Positions 14,887 to 21,735 of a stretch of DNA of 22,351 nt are shown here, piece after piece. This DNA is from JAPHTQ01 sp050287105 (GTDB lineage: Bacteria; Pseudomonadota; Gammaproteobacteria; Thiohalomonadales; Thiohalomonadaceae), in contig JBNKBG010000043.1 in NCBI GenBank assembly GCA_050287105.1, positions 1 to 22,351 on the forward strand, written 5' to 3'. The notes beneath the pieces are model-generated. The model was not told the DNA's origin. It worked only from the letters and a program-made list of their open reading frames with translations, and ran no database searches. The translations under genes and the position numbers were made by a program. Numbering within the stretch: position 1 is the stretch's first letter; every line of letters begins with the position of its first letter.

Positions 14887-17800
14887 ATGCTCCGATTTCC
14901 CCACATTGTGCTGATGGCACTGCTGATTTGTGGCCAAAGCCCATCCCTGTGGGCACAGGCGACAGAGACAGTACGCATCGGTGTGCTGGCAAAGCGGGGT
15001 GAAGAGGCGACGCTAAGCCGCTGGCAACCCACCGCTGACTACCTCAGTCGTCAAATTCCTGCATATCGTTTTGTGCTGCAACCGCTCGACTTTGGCGAGA
15101 TCGACAGGGCGGTAGCCTCAGCGAGTGTTGACTTTATCCTCGCCAATTCAGCCATCTACGTCGAACTGGAAAGCCGTTTCGGAGCCAGTCGTATTGCCAC
15201 CATGCGTAATCGCAATGGTCACCGCGGCTACACCCGGTTTGGTGGGGTCATCTTTACCCTTGCCGACAACACAACTATCAACACCATCGAAGATCTGGCG
15301 GGTAAGCGCTTTGCCGCGGTCAAGGAGAACTCCTTCGGCGGCTACATGATGGCCTGGCGTGAGATGCAGGCACGCGGTGTTACACCTAATAAAGATACCG
15401 AACTACTCTTCTCCGGCACACACGATGCGGTGGTCTATGCGGTACTGCGTGGCCTGGTAGATGCCGGCACGGTGCGTACCGATGCGCTGGAACGTCTGCA
15501 GGAAGAAGGCAAGATCGATCTCAAGCAGCTGAAAATCCTCAATCCGCAACAGCATGAGAATTTCAGTTATCTGTGTAGTACCCGTCTCTACCCTGAGTGG
15601 CCCTTCGCCAAACTTAAACATACAGCCCAGGAGCTGGGCGATGCCGTGGCCATCGCGCTGTTACGTATGCCTTCGGCTAGCCCTGCAGCCATGGCCGGTA
15701 TGATCGATGGATGGACGGTTCCGGAAAACTACCAGTCGGTGCATGAAATCCTGCGCGAACTACGTATTAGCCCGTACGCCAATTTGGGAAAAATCACCTT
15801 TACCGATCTGATGCGCAACTACTGGTACTGGCTGCTGCTCACCTTCCTGCTTCTGCTGGTCTCCACTTCTGTGGCCGGACATCTTACCCGTCTCAATCTA
15901 CGCCTGCGTCAGGCTGAAGGTGAGCTAATCGGCTCGCGGGATCACTTGGCAGAAAAGGTGCGCGAACGCACAGCAGAGCTGGAAGAGAGTCATCGCCGCC
16001 TGGAACGGATCAGTCGAGACTGGAACGACGCCTTCGATGCGATCAGTGATCCGATCTTCATCCACGATAGTGAGATGCGCATCGTGCAGGCCAACCCGGC
16101 CTACTGTGAGCGCGCCGGACACTCCGTGGAAGAGATGCTGGGACAGCCCTACTATAACTTTTTCCCCAAACTGGATGCACCACTACCTGGGTGTGTGCAT
16201 GTTCCCGAACTGGATCAGGGCGGGGACAACGAACTAAAGCTGGAAAGTGGCGAAGTCTTCGTTTCCCGCTCCTTCGGTATCCGCCGCGTAGACAACTCGG
16301 TGCTGCACAGCCTCCATATCCTGGAAGACGTTACGGCACAGCGTATGGCCGAGAGCGAAATGCGACGGCTTAATCGCGCACTGCGTACGCTCAGTTTGTG
16401 TAACACCACGCTGGTCCATGCCGAGCACGAGCAGACTCTGATGGACGACGTCTGTCACATCCTCATTGAACACGGTGGCTATCAGTTCGCCTGGGTTGGT
16501 TACGCACTTGCTGGGGTGAACGGGAGCATCCGACCGGTTGCCTATGCGGGGGATGGTGGTGAGTTCATGTCGAAATTGGAAAACTGCCGGCAGGGCAAGG
16601 GTTGTGACGGACCGGTGCAATATGCTGTGCAGCACACCGAAGCGGTGATCGTGCGCGATCTGAATAGTGATGCGAAGCACAACTCTTCCTGGCATGAGGC
16701 CGCGCTGGCGGCGGGTTTTACCGCAGTTGCTGTTCTGCCACTCACCTCGCAGGGTGAGGTCTTCGGGGTTATCTGTATCTTCTCTGTTGAGGCGAACAGT
16801 TTTGACGATGCCGAGGTACGCCTGTTGCAGGAGATGGCCGGCGATCTGGCTTTCGGCATTAACACTTTGCGTAACCGGATCAAACACAAGCAGGCAGAAA
16901 CCGCGCTACTGCGAACCGAGGAGCGTTACGAAGAGCTGTACGAGAATGCCCCCAATGCCTATGTTTCTGTCTCTGTAGAGGATGGACAGTTCCTGCAGTT
17001 CAACCAGGCGTTGTGTGACCTGCTGGGGTATCGTCGCGAGGAGTTGAGCAGGATGCGGGTCTTCGACATCTATGCAGAGAGCGGCGATGGTTTGCAAAAG
17101 GCCAAACAGATTTTCAGCGCCCTGCAGGAGGGAAAGGGTGTCCGCGACGAAGAGTTGCAGATGCGCAATGCCTACGGTGAACCTGTCTGGGTCAGTCTCA
17201 CGGTGGAACCAGTGCTGGATGCGACAGGAAAAGTGGTGGAAAGCCGCTCGATGATTATCGATATCTCAGCGCGCAAACGCGCCGAGGCGGAGCAGGACCG
17301 TTTTGCCGAACAGATCCAGCGTTCCCTGTTGCAGGCTATCCGTGCCATTGCCATGACTATCGAAAAACGCGATCCCTACACCGCGGGTCACCAGGAGCGG
17401 GTGGCCGAGCTGGCAGTGAAGATCGGGCAGGAACTTGGACTGGATGAATCCGAACTACAGGGGATCAGACTGGGGGCGCTGATCCACGACATCGGCAAGA
17501 TATCGGTGCCGGCGGAGATCCTCAGCCGTCCCGGTAAACTTGAGCCGGAGATGTTCAGCATCATTAAAACTCATCCTCAAAGCGGCTATGAGATCATTAG
17601 TGGTATCGAATTCCCGTGGCCACTGGCGGAGATGGTATTGCAGCATCACGAGCGTCTTGATGGTTCCGGTTACCCACAGGGACTGAAGGGCGAGTCGATT
17701 ATGTTTACCGCGCGTATCCTGATGGTCGCCGATGTGGTTGAAGCGATGGCCTCGCACCGCCCCTATCGTGCGGCACTCGGTTTGCAGAAGGGACTGGACG

Positions 17801-17916
17801 AGATCCTGCGCGGTCGTGGCAAGCAGTACGACGCAGCGGTGGTGGATGCCTGCCTTAAGGTCTTCGAGGATCGAGGCTCAATGGCTGAGTGGATTGAGGC
17901 AGTACAGAAGCATTGA
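14887..17916 (+). CDS. TtrS-like periplasmic sensor fused to PAS-GAF-PAS and HD-GYP phosphodiesterase
   Basis: A membrane sensor expected to degrade cyclic di-GMP. It has a signal peptide (residues 1-25, ending LWAQA) and a PhnD-like periplasmic binding domain (about 26-305). A membrane helix lies at 311-332 and a coiled coil at 338-375. PAS lies at about 378-495, GAF at 515-660 and a second PAS at 677-800. HD-GYP lies at 815-985, with catalytic H867-D868 (LIHDIGK), H920-H921 and G926-S-G-Y-P930, all apparently intact. The periplasmic domain has RIGVLAKRGEEATLSRWQP, VLQPLDFGEI and CSTRLYPEWPFAKL. To my memory these resemble the tetrathionate sensor TtrS more than phosphonate-binding proteins. 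The start is the first ATG that gives a proper signal peptide. It follows the chemoreceptor by 106 bases, possibly in one unit, and ends at a strong terminator. Confidence 0.93.
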   Translation: MLRFPHIVLMALLICGQSPSLWAQATETVRIGVLAKRGEEATLSRWQPTADYLSRQIPAYRFVLQPLDFGEIDRAVASASVDFILANSAIYVELESRFGASRIATMRNRNGHRGYTRFGGVIFTLADNTTINTIEDLAGKRFAAVKENSFGGYMMAWREMQARGVTPNKDTELLFSGTHDAVVYAVLRGLVDAGTVRTDALERLQEEGKIDLKQLKILNPQQHENFSYLCSTRLYPEWPFAKLKHTAQELGDAVAIALLRMPSASPAAMAGMIDGWTVPENYQSVHEILRELRISPYANLGKITFTDLMRNYWYWLLLTFLLLLVSTSVAGHLTRLNLRLRQAEGELIGSRDHLAEKVRERTAELEESHRRLERISRDWNDAFDAISDPIFIHDSEMRIVQANPAYCERAGHSVEEMLGQPYYNFFPKLDAPLPGCVHVPELDQGGDNELKLESGEVFVSRSFGIRRVDNSVLHSLHILEDVTAQRMAESEMRRLNRALRTLSLCNTTLVHAEHEQTLMDDVCHILIEHGGYQFAWVGYALAGVNGSIRPVAYAGDGGEFMSKLENCRQGKGCDGPVQYAVQHTEAVIVRDLNSDAKHNSSWHEAALAAGFTAVAVLPLTSQGEVFGVICIFSVEANSFDDAEVRLLQEMAGDLAFGINTLRNRIKHKQAETALLRTEERYEELYENAPNAYVSVSVEDGQFLQFNQALCDLLGYRREELSRMRVFDIYAESGDGLQKAKQIFSALQEGKGVRDEELQMRNAYGEPVWVSLTVEPVLDATGKVVESRSMIIDISARKRAEAEQDRFAEQIQRSLLQAIRAIAMTIEKRDPYTAGHQERVAELAVKIGQELGLDESELQGIRLGALIHDIGKISVPAEILSRPGKLEPEMFSIIKTHPQSGYEIISGIEFPWPLAEMVLQHHERLDGSGYPQGLKGESIMFTARILMVADVVEAMASHRPYRAALGLQKGLDEILRGRGKQYDAAVVDACLKVFEDRGSMAEWIEAVQKH

Positions 17917-17938
17917 GCAGGTCCCGCCTGATGGACAT

Positions 17939-17975
17939 AAAAAAAGCGGCCCCCTTTCGGTGGGCCGCTTTTTTT
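17939..17975. terminator. Bidirectional rho-independent terminator
   Basis: AAAGCGGCCC and GGGCCGCTTT form the stem, with an A-run before and a T-run after. It serves the HD-GYP gene and the convergent cytochrome b561 gene. Confidence 0.93.
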
Positions 17976-17985
17976 GCGCTCGGGA

Positions 17986-18543
17986 CTAGAGCATACGCTG
18001 CATAATGTCGCGCTCGCTGCCGCGCTCTTTCAGGCGGTGTTTGATCGCACCGGCCATGTGCAGCAGCACCACAAACAGAATGGCAAAGCCGGCAATTTCA
18101 TGAACCTCGTGCATTGCGCCACCGACAGCTTTGCTTTTGTCGATCAATGCGGGCAGTTCAAACAGGCCGAAGAACTTGATCGGATAACCGCCAGCGTTGG
18201 ACATCAGGTATCCGCTGACAGGAACGATGAGCATCAAAAGATAGAGCAGCTTCTTCAGTCCTTCGACCAGCAGGCGCTCCTTGCCCTGAAATACCGCGGG
18301 CAGGGCCGGGCTGGGGCTGACGCGCAGCCACACCAGACGTACCGCGATCAGCAGCAGGGCGACCACACCGAAGGATTTGTGCATGCCATAAAACTGAAAG
18401 GCGTATTGCTTCTGTGCCTCGGTATCCCTGGGCAAGTCTGCCATGTAGATGCCGACGCCGATCAGGGTAATGATGATGGCCGCCATCAGCCAGTGCATCA
18501 CCTTGGAGAAAGTGCCATATTCCGTTGCGCTGTTCTTGAGCAT
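17986..18543 (-). CDS. Cytochrome b561 (CybB-type) membrane protein
   Basis: A four-helix di-haem cytochrome b of the inner membrane. Helices are near residues 15-34, 55-75, 97-115 and 145-168. The likely haem histidines are H17 (KVMHW), H55 (GMHKS), H148 (EVHEI) and H162 (LLHMA), matching the CybB/YodB group. At 185 residues the length is normal. Family members oxidise ubiquinol or exchange electrons with periplasmic partners, sometimes reducing superoxide. The physiological donor here is unknown, though another quinone-linked cytochrome would suit a sulfur oxidiser. It is monocistronic, preceded by an FNR-type site placed at activator distance, and ends at the shared terminator. Confidence 0.92.
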   Translation of the reverse strand: MLKNSATEYGTFSKVMHWLMAAIIITLIGVGIYMADLPRDTEAQKQYAFQFYGMHKSFGVVALLLIAVRLVWLRVSPSPALPAVFQGKERLLVEGLKKLLYLLMLIVPVSGYLMSNAGGYPIKFFGLFELPALIDKSKAVGGAMHEVHEIAGFAILFVVLLHMAGAIKHRLKERGSERDIMQRML

Positions 18544-18604
18544 TGTGATGGTCTCTTATGTAGTTGTTGTGGTGGTAAAAAGGCCAAACCGGCCAAAGTC
18601 TAGC

Positions 18605-18646
18605 ATTCTGCCGATAGCGGCGGCGCGCTTCCGTGACCCAGGTCAA
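18605..18646 (-). promoter_or_regulatory. FNR/DNR-type site and -10 box upstream of cytochrome b561
   Basis: GTGACCCAGGTCAA at 18633-18646 fits TTGAC-N4-GTCAA with one mismatch. On the minus strand CAGAAT (18610-18605) lies with its centre 32 bases from the site centre, exactly what a class II FNR activator centred at -41.5 requires. The core CCAGGTCAA is identical to that in the soeA/aprM site. Confidence 0.6.
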
Positions 18647-18670
18647 AGGCCGTGGCGGAATCAACGCGGC

Positions 18671-18705
18671 AAAAAAAACCGCCAGATCCGTGAGGATTGG
18701 CGGCT
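18671..18705 (-). terminator. Rho-independent terminator of the SOR-like gene
   Basis: Read on the minus strand, CCGCCA-ATCC pairs with GGAT-TGGCGG (one bulged C), followed by eight T. It separates the SOR-like gene from cytochrome b561. Confidence 0.88.
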
Positions 18706-18726
18706 CCAGAGAGGAGTGTAGTCGTA

Positions 18727-19176
18727 TCAGGCGGCGTAGGCCTCCTTGGCCCTGCGTGCCGCCTCGGCCTGTTCCGGGCTGTAGGCCGCGCCGGACCAGA
18801 GCATCTCGTAGGCGATCTCCTCATTACCGTTTTCACACAGCTCCAGCACATCCTTGAATAGTGGCTGGAAGGTCTCGGAACGGTGCGACTGCTCATGCTC
18901 CTCGAAGGATTTCCAGAAGGTGATGATCAGCGCCTCCTTATCCTTCAGCGGACTGGCGACTGCCTGACCGACGGTTGAGCCCTCGTTGGAGATCGCGCCG
19001 CTGTTGAGGGCGACGAAACCGCCGACAAAGCCGGTCTCCGAGTGGTAGGTTTTGACGTTCTCGCAGAGCATGGCGACACGCTCCTGCAGGTCATCGACCG
19101 TATAGCCGGGTTTGAGAATGACGCGGTTAATGGTTACCACGCCATCGTGGGGAAAGCCCTGAATCAGACCGCTCAT
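18727..19176 (-). CDS. Small dimeric alpha-beta-barrel protein with SOR-like His-His-Glu pattern
   Basis: A 149-residue soluble protein without signal peptide. The pattern is that of an ABM/ferredoxin-like barrel monomer: strand VVTINRVILKPGY, helix 27-45, strand GFVGGFVALNSG, strand ALIITFWKSFEEHE, helix, and strand EEIAYEMLWSG. By eye it resembles the N-terminal half of sulfur oxygenase reductase, whose iron is held by two histidines in HEEMH and a glutamate before IYE. Here H94-x3-H98 (HEQSH) is preceded by TFWK and followed by HR, with E120 in EEIAYE, 22 residues on (24 in SOR). C38 lies before GFVGG, as the active cysteine of SOR lies before GFVGF. Full SOR is about 310 residues with two such halves, so this is half-size. 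A generic ABM monooxygenase-like protein is the alternative. It has a perfect AGGAGGTGA ribosome site, its own promoter and its own terminator. Confidence 0.8.
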   Translation of the reverse strand: MSGLIQGFPHDGVVTINRVILKPGYTVDDLQERVAMLCENVKTYHSETGFVGGFVALNSGAISNEGSTVGQAVASPLKDKEALIITFWKSFEEHEQSHRSETFQPLFKDVLELCENGNEEIAYEMLWSGAAYSPEQAEAARRAKEAYAA

Positions 19177-19240
19177 GGGTCACCTCCTGATATTGATGGA
19201 TAAGTCCGAAACCTTGTATTTCAGGATTCGCTTATATACC

Positions 19241-19273
19241 AATATATATACTTGATAAAAATAGTCAAGTATA
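19241..19273 (-). promoter_or_regulatory. Promoter and overlapping 9-bp dyad of the SOR-like gene
   Basis: On the minus strand TTGACT (19268-19263) and TATATT (19246-19241), spaced 16 bases, form a good sigma-70 promoter, starting near 19234. A perfect inverted repeat TATACTTGA-N9-TCAAGTATA (19247-19273) covers the -35 and spacer, the classical position for a repressor operator. The binding protein is not identifiable; ArsR, MarR or similar dimers would suit. Confidence 0.7.
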
Positions 19274-19280
19274 GGGCAAG

Positions 19281-19318
19281 AAAAAATAATGGGGCCCCCT
19301 CCCGTGACGGGAGGGGGC
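19281..19318 (-). terminator. Rho-independent terminator of degQ
   Basis: GCCCCCTCCCG and CGGGAGGGGGC form an 11-bp stem with a 3-base loop. On the minus strand it is followed by ATTATTTTTTC. It starts 7 bases after the degQ stop codon. Confidence 0.88.
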
Positions 19319-19324
19319 AGGAGA

Positions 19325-20671
19325 TCAGCGTAAGAGCAGGAACAGGGCGCCGCCGCGGCGCTGGATATTGAGCAGCAAGGTGCCGCCGTCACCAATAGCC
19401 TTTTTCAGGGCATTGATGTTGGCCACCGGCTTGCGGTTGGCCTGGACGATAATGTCGTCCTTGCGCAGCCCGGAACGCATGGCCTGGCTGCTGGGGGCCA
19501 CCTCGGCCACCATCACCCCCTGTACCTTGCCCTTCGCCGTCTCCTCGGCGACGTTGGCCAGGACCGCGCCGTCGAGGCGTGGATGGAGTTTTGCCCCTTC
19601 AATAGAGACCAGCTTCGGCTCCTTGACCACCGCATGCAGCACGCGCTGCTTGCCGTCGCGCAGCACGGTCATGGCCACCTTTTCACCGATACGCAGCATC
19701 CCGACCCGGTTACGCACATCGGCGGAATCCCGTACCGGGCGCTCATTGATGGCGATAATCACGTCGCCGGTCTTGAGTCCCGCCTTGTCCGCCGGGGAGT
19801 CGCTGGTCACCTGGGTCACTACTGCGCCCTGATGGGCATCGATACCAAAGGCGGTGGCCAGTTCCGGGGTCAGGTTCTGCGCCTGGGCGCCGAGGGTGCC
19901 GCGCTGTACCGAGCCGTGTTCCACCAGTTGGGTCATGATCTCGTGCACCATATTAATAGGGATAGCGAAGCCGATGCCGACGTTACCGCCGCTCTTGGAG
20001 AGGATCGCGGTGTTGATCCCCACCAGCTCGCCGCGCAGGTTGACCAGCGCACCGCCGGAGTTGCCGGGGTTGATCGAGGCGTCGGTCTGGATGAAATCCT
20101 CATAGCCCTCGATCCCCAGACCGGAGCGCCCCAGCGCCGAAACGATACCGGAGGTGACGGTCTGGCCCAGGCCGAAGGGGTTGCCGATGGCCACCACGAA
20201 GTCCCCCACCTCCAGCACATCGGAGTTGCTGCGGGGCAGGGCGGTCAGTTTTTTCTCTTTGACCTTCAGCACCGCCACATCGGTCTCCGGATCGGAGCCC
20301 ACCAGCTCCGCGTTGACGGTGCGGCCATCGGAGAGATTCACCGAGATCTCGTCGGCACCGTCGATGACGTGGTGGTTGGTGATGATGTAGCCCTTGTCCG
20401 CGTCGATCACCACGCCGGAGCCCAGGCTCTGCTGGGTGCGCTCGGTGGGCTGGTCGGGGACATTGAAGAAACGGCGGAAGAAGGGGTCCTGCAGCAGTGG
20501 GCTCTGGCGCACCGTCACCGTGGTGCGGGTAAAGACGTTGACCACACCGGGCAGGGTCTGTTTCAGCATCGGTGCCAGGGTTGGAACCGGCTGGCCCTGG
20601 CTATCGAAGGCGGGCAGGGCGGCGTGCAGAGGCAGGGTGACGAGGAGCAAAAGGGTGGCAAGGTATTTCAT
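19325..20671 (-). CDS. degQ: Periplasmic serine protease DegQ/DegP (HtrA family)
   Basis: A periplasmic protease and chaperone that removes misfolded envelope proteins. The ATG at 20671 is chosen because it opens directly on a signal peptide (MKYLATLLLLVTLPLHA, cleaved near residue 17); an upstream in-frame start would add 18 charged residues. The trypsin-like domain has H101 (TNHHVID), D131 (DPETDVAVL) and S205 (GNSGGAL). Two PDZ domains follow, at about 255-345 and 355-445. The loop after the first strands is short (near 55-80) and lacks the long Gln-rich LA loop of DegP, so DegQ fits better. At 448 residues the length is normal. Monocistronic, with a sigma-E-like promoter upstream and a strong terminator. 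Confidence 0.95.
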   Translation of the reverse strand: MKYLATLLLLVTLPLHAALPAFDSQGQPVPTLAPMLKQTLPGVVNVFTRTTVTVRQSPLLQDPFFRRFFNVPDQPTERTQQSLGSGVVIDADKGYIITNHHVIDGADEISVNLSDGRTVNAELVGSDPETDVAVLKVKEKKLTALPRSNSDVLEVGDFVVAIGNPFGLGQTVTSGIVSALGRSGLGIEGYEDFIQTDASINPGNSGGALVNLRGELVGINTAILSKSGGNVGIGFAIPINMVHEIMTQLVEHGSVQRGTLGAQAQNLTPELATAFGIDAHQGAVVTQVTSDSPADKAGLKTGDVIIAINERPVRDSADVRNRVGMLRIGEKVAMTVLRDGKQRVLHAVVKEPKLVSIEGAKLHPRLDGAVLANVAEETAKGKVQGVMVAEVAPSSQAMRSGLRKDDIIVQANRKPVANINALKKAIGDGGTLLLNIQRRGGALFLLLR

Positions 20672-20713
20672 TAAAGTGGTTGTCCTTTGTTTTTCGGCAA
20701 ACGAATACGGGGG

Positions 20714-20743
20714 TAGAGACCGCAACAGTTTACCCGGAGTTCC
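20714..20743 (-). promoter_or_regulatory. Sigma-E-like promoter of degQ
   Basis: On the minus strand GGAACTC (20743-20737) and GTCTCTA (20720-20714), spaced 16 bases, resemble the envelope-stress consensus GGAACTT and GTC-type -10. Control of HtrA proteases by sigma-E is well known. The -10 is imperfect. Confidence 0.4.
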
Positions 20744-20762
20744 ATCTCCCAGTTTTTGTGCC

Positions 20763-20794
20763 GTAGGATGGAGGAACGCGCAGCGTGCCCATCA
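20763..20794. repeat. Dispersed palindromic repeat, GTAGGATGG type
   Basis: The unit starts GTAGGATGG, has a GCGCAGCG-like centre and ends CCCATCA. Similar short units recur between genes in many proteobacteria. The arms are imperfect, GATGG against CCATC with a G insertion. Confidence 0.5.
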
Positions 20795-20795
20795 T

Positions 20796-20820
20796 AAAAA
20801 AGCCCCGCCGAAGCGGGGCG
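20796..20820 (-). terminator. Rho-independent terminator of the hsp20 gene
   Basis: GCCCCGC and GCGGGGC with a four-base loop are followed by six T on the minus strand. It lies 56 bases beyond the hsp20 stop, after the 20825-20854 repeat. Confidence 0.88.
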
Positions 20821-20824
20821 CATT

Positions 20825-20854
20825 GTAGGTCGGATTAGCGCAGCGTAATCCGAC
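20825..20854. repeat. Dispersed palindromic repeat, GTAGGTCGGATTA type
   Basis: GTCGGATTA at 20829-20837 and TAATCCGAC at 20846-20854 are perfect arms around GCGCAGCG, preceded by GTAG. This unit type is common between genes in proteobacterial genomes. It lies inside the hsp20 3' untranslated region. Confidence 0.7.
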
Positions 20855-20875
20855 GATAGCTTGCCGGGTTACCGA

Positions 20876-21298
20876 TCAGCCCTTCACCTCGATCTTCTTC
20901 GGCAACACCTTGGCATGTTTGGGGATGGTCACCTTCAACACACCGTTATCGGTCTTGGCGGCGATCTTGTCGGTGTCCGCCGTATCCGGCAGGGTGAAGC
21001 GGCGGAAGAAGCTGCCGTAGGAGCGCTCGATGCGTTTGTAGCCCTCGCGCTCCTCCTTCTTTTCGCTCTCCCGCTCACCGCGCAGGGTCAGCATGCCGTT
21101 TTCGGCGTGGACCTCGATATCCTTGGCGCTTACCCCGGGCAGGTCCGCGGTGATGGTAAAGCTCTTCTCATCCTCCTGGATGTCAACGGCGGGTACCCAG
21201 TCGCTGGCTGTCGAGAAGTTTTCCTCCCCCATCGCGTGATCCATTTCGCGGCGTAGCTGGGCCAGCATACTCCACGGCTCGTAGCGTACTAGACTCAT
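20876..21298 (-). CDS. hsp20: Small heat-shock protein, Hsp20/alpha-crystallin family
   Basis: A cytoplasmic holdase that keeps unfolding proteins soluble. The 140-residue protein has a short N-terminal arm (MSLVRYEPWSMLAQLRREMD) and the alpha-crystallin domain from about 34 to 128. The domain includes PAVDIQEDEKSFTITADLPG and the hallmark NGVLKVTIPKH. A C-terminal tail with VLPKKIEV supplies an I/V-x-I/V-like anchor. It is of the HspA/Hsp17 class with a basic length, rather than IbpA-like with a long tail. AGGAGGTAA gives an ideal ribosome site. A heat-shock type promoter lies upstream and a terminator follows. No link to the sulfur genes is evident. Confidence 0.95.
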   Translation of the reverse strand: MSLVRYEPWSMLAQLRREMDHAMGEENFSTASDWVPAVDIQEDEKSFTITADLPGVSAKDIEVHAENGMLTLRGERESEKKEEREGYKRIERSYGSFFRRFTLPDTADTDKIAAKTDNGVLKVTIPKHAKVLPKKIEVKG

Positions 21299-21355
21299 GA
21301 TAATTACCTCCTGGTTATGGGAAATGCAGAGGACTGCGTTTTTTGGTGATCAACA

Positions 21356-21383
21356 TATAGGAGTCGTTCCCCCCCACTTCAAG
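21356..21383 (-). promoter_or_regulatory. Sigma-32-like heat-shock promoter of hsp20
   Basis: On the minus strand CTTGAA (21383-21378) and CTCCTATA (21363-21356) are 14 bases apart, close to the heat-shock consensus CTTGAA-N13/14-CCCCATNT. The spacer contains a run of seven G, so slippage would change the spacing. Confidence 0.5.
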
Positions 21384-21475
21384 CCCCTGCTGTAAACAAG
21401 GATGAATTCGTCTCAAGTAGAGGTAAGTGAGTGCTCGCACAGGCTTAAGATGAAGATTCTTAAGGAATATTAGAG

Positions 21476-21491
21476 GCACTACATATAGTGT
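21476..21491. promoter_or_regulatory. NrdR-type box, distal
   Basis: GCACTACATATAGTGT matches 14 of 16 positions of the NrdR consensus ACACWATATATWGTGT. It lies about 150 bases before the likely nrdJ start site and could act at a distance or belong to another promoter. Confidence 0.55.
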
Positions 21492-21603
21492 TCGACCGAT
21501 TAGCGGAAAATTGCCGTTTTAGCCGAATTTGGGGTTGCGATCTGCAAAATATATGCTTATCAAAACAATTGGTTATGATTTGAACGGATAAAGAATTTTT
21601 CTG

Positions 21604-21658
21604 TTTACAGCGCCCGTATATATGTCTAATAATACGCGCCAGGCACAAGATGTAGTGT
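21604..21658 (+). promoter_or_regulatory. nrdJ promoter with proximal NrdR-type boxes
   Basis: TTTACA (21604-21609) and AATAAT (21628-21633), 18 bases apart, make a plausible sigma-70 promoter. GCACAAGATGTAGTGT at 21643-21658 matches 13 of 16 positions of the NrdR consensus, just after the expected start. A weaker AT-alternating element at 21612-21627 lies between the -35 and -10, its centre exactly 31 bases away, the spacing usual for paired NrdR boxes. Confidence 0.55.
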
Positions 21659-21735
21659 TTACGGAATCGAACATAAATAGGCCGCCAGGATGCGGTAAGT
21701 TGTTCAAAATAAATAACAAAGGGAGAGAATTTATC

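Larger units (their letters stand above)
21299..21735. other. Divergent region between hsp20 and nrdJ
   Basis: No gene was found in these 437 bases. From left to right it holds a sigma-32-like promoter for hsp20, an NrdR-type box at 21476-21491, an AT-rich stretch without recognised features, and the nrdJ promoter with further NrdR-type boxes. Confidence 0.75.

Noticed and set aside
19583..20674. 363-residue plus-strand frame opposite degQ
   Set aside because: The minus frame encodes an intact HtrA protease with triad and PDZ domains. The plus frame is His/Gly/Asp-rich antisense translation of it.
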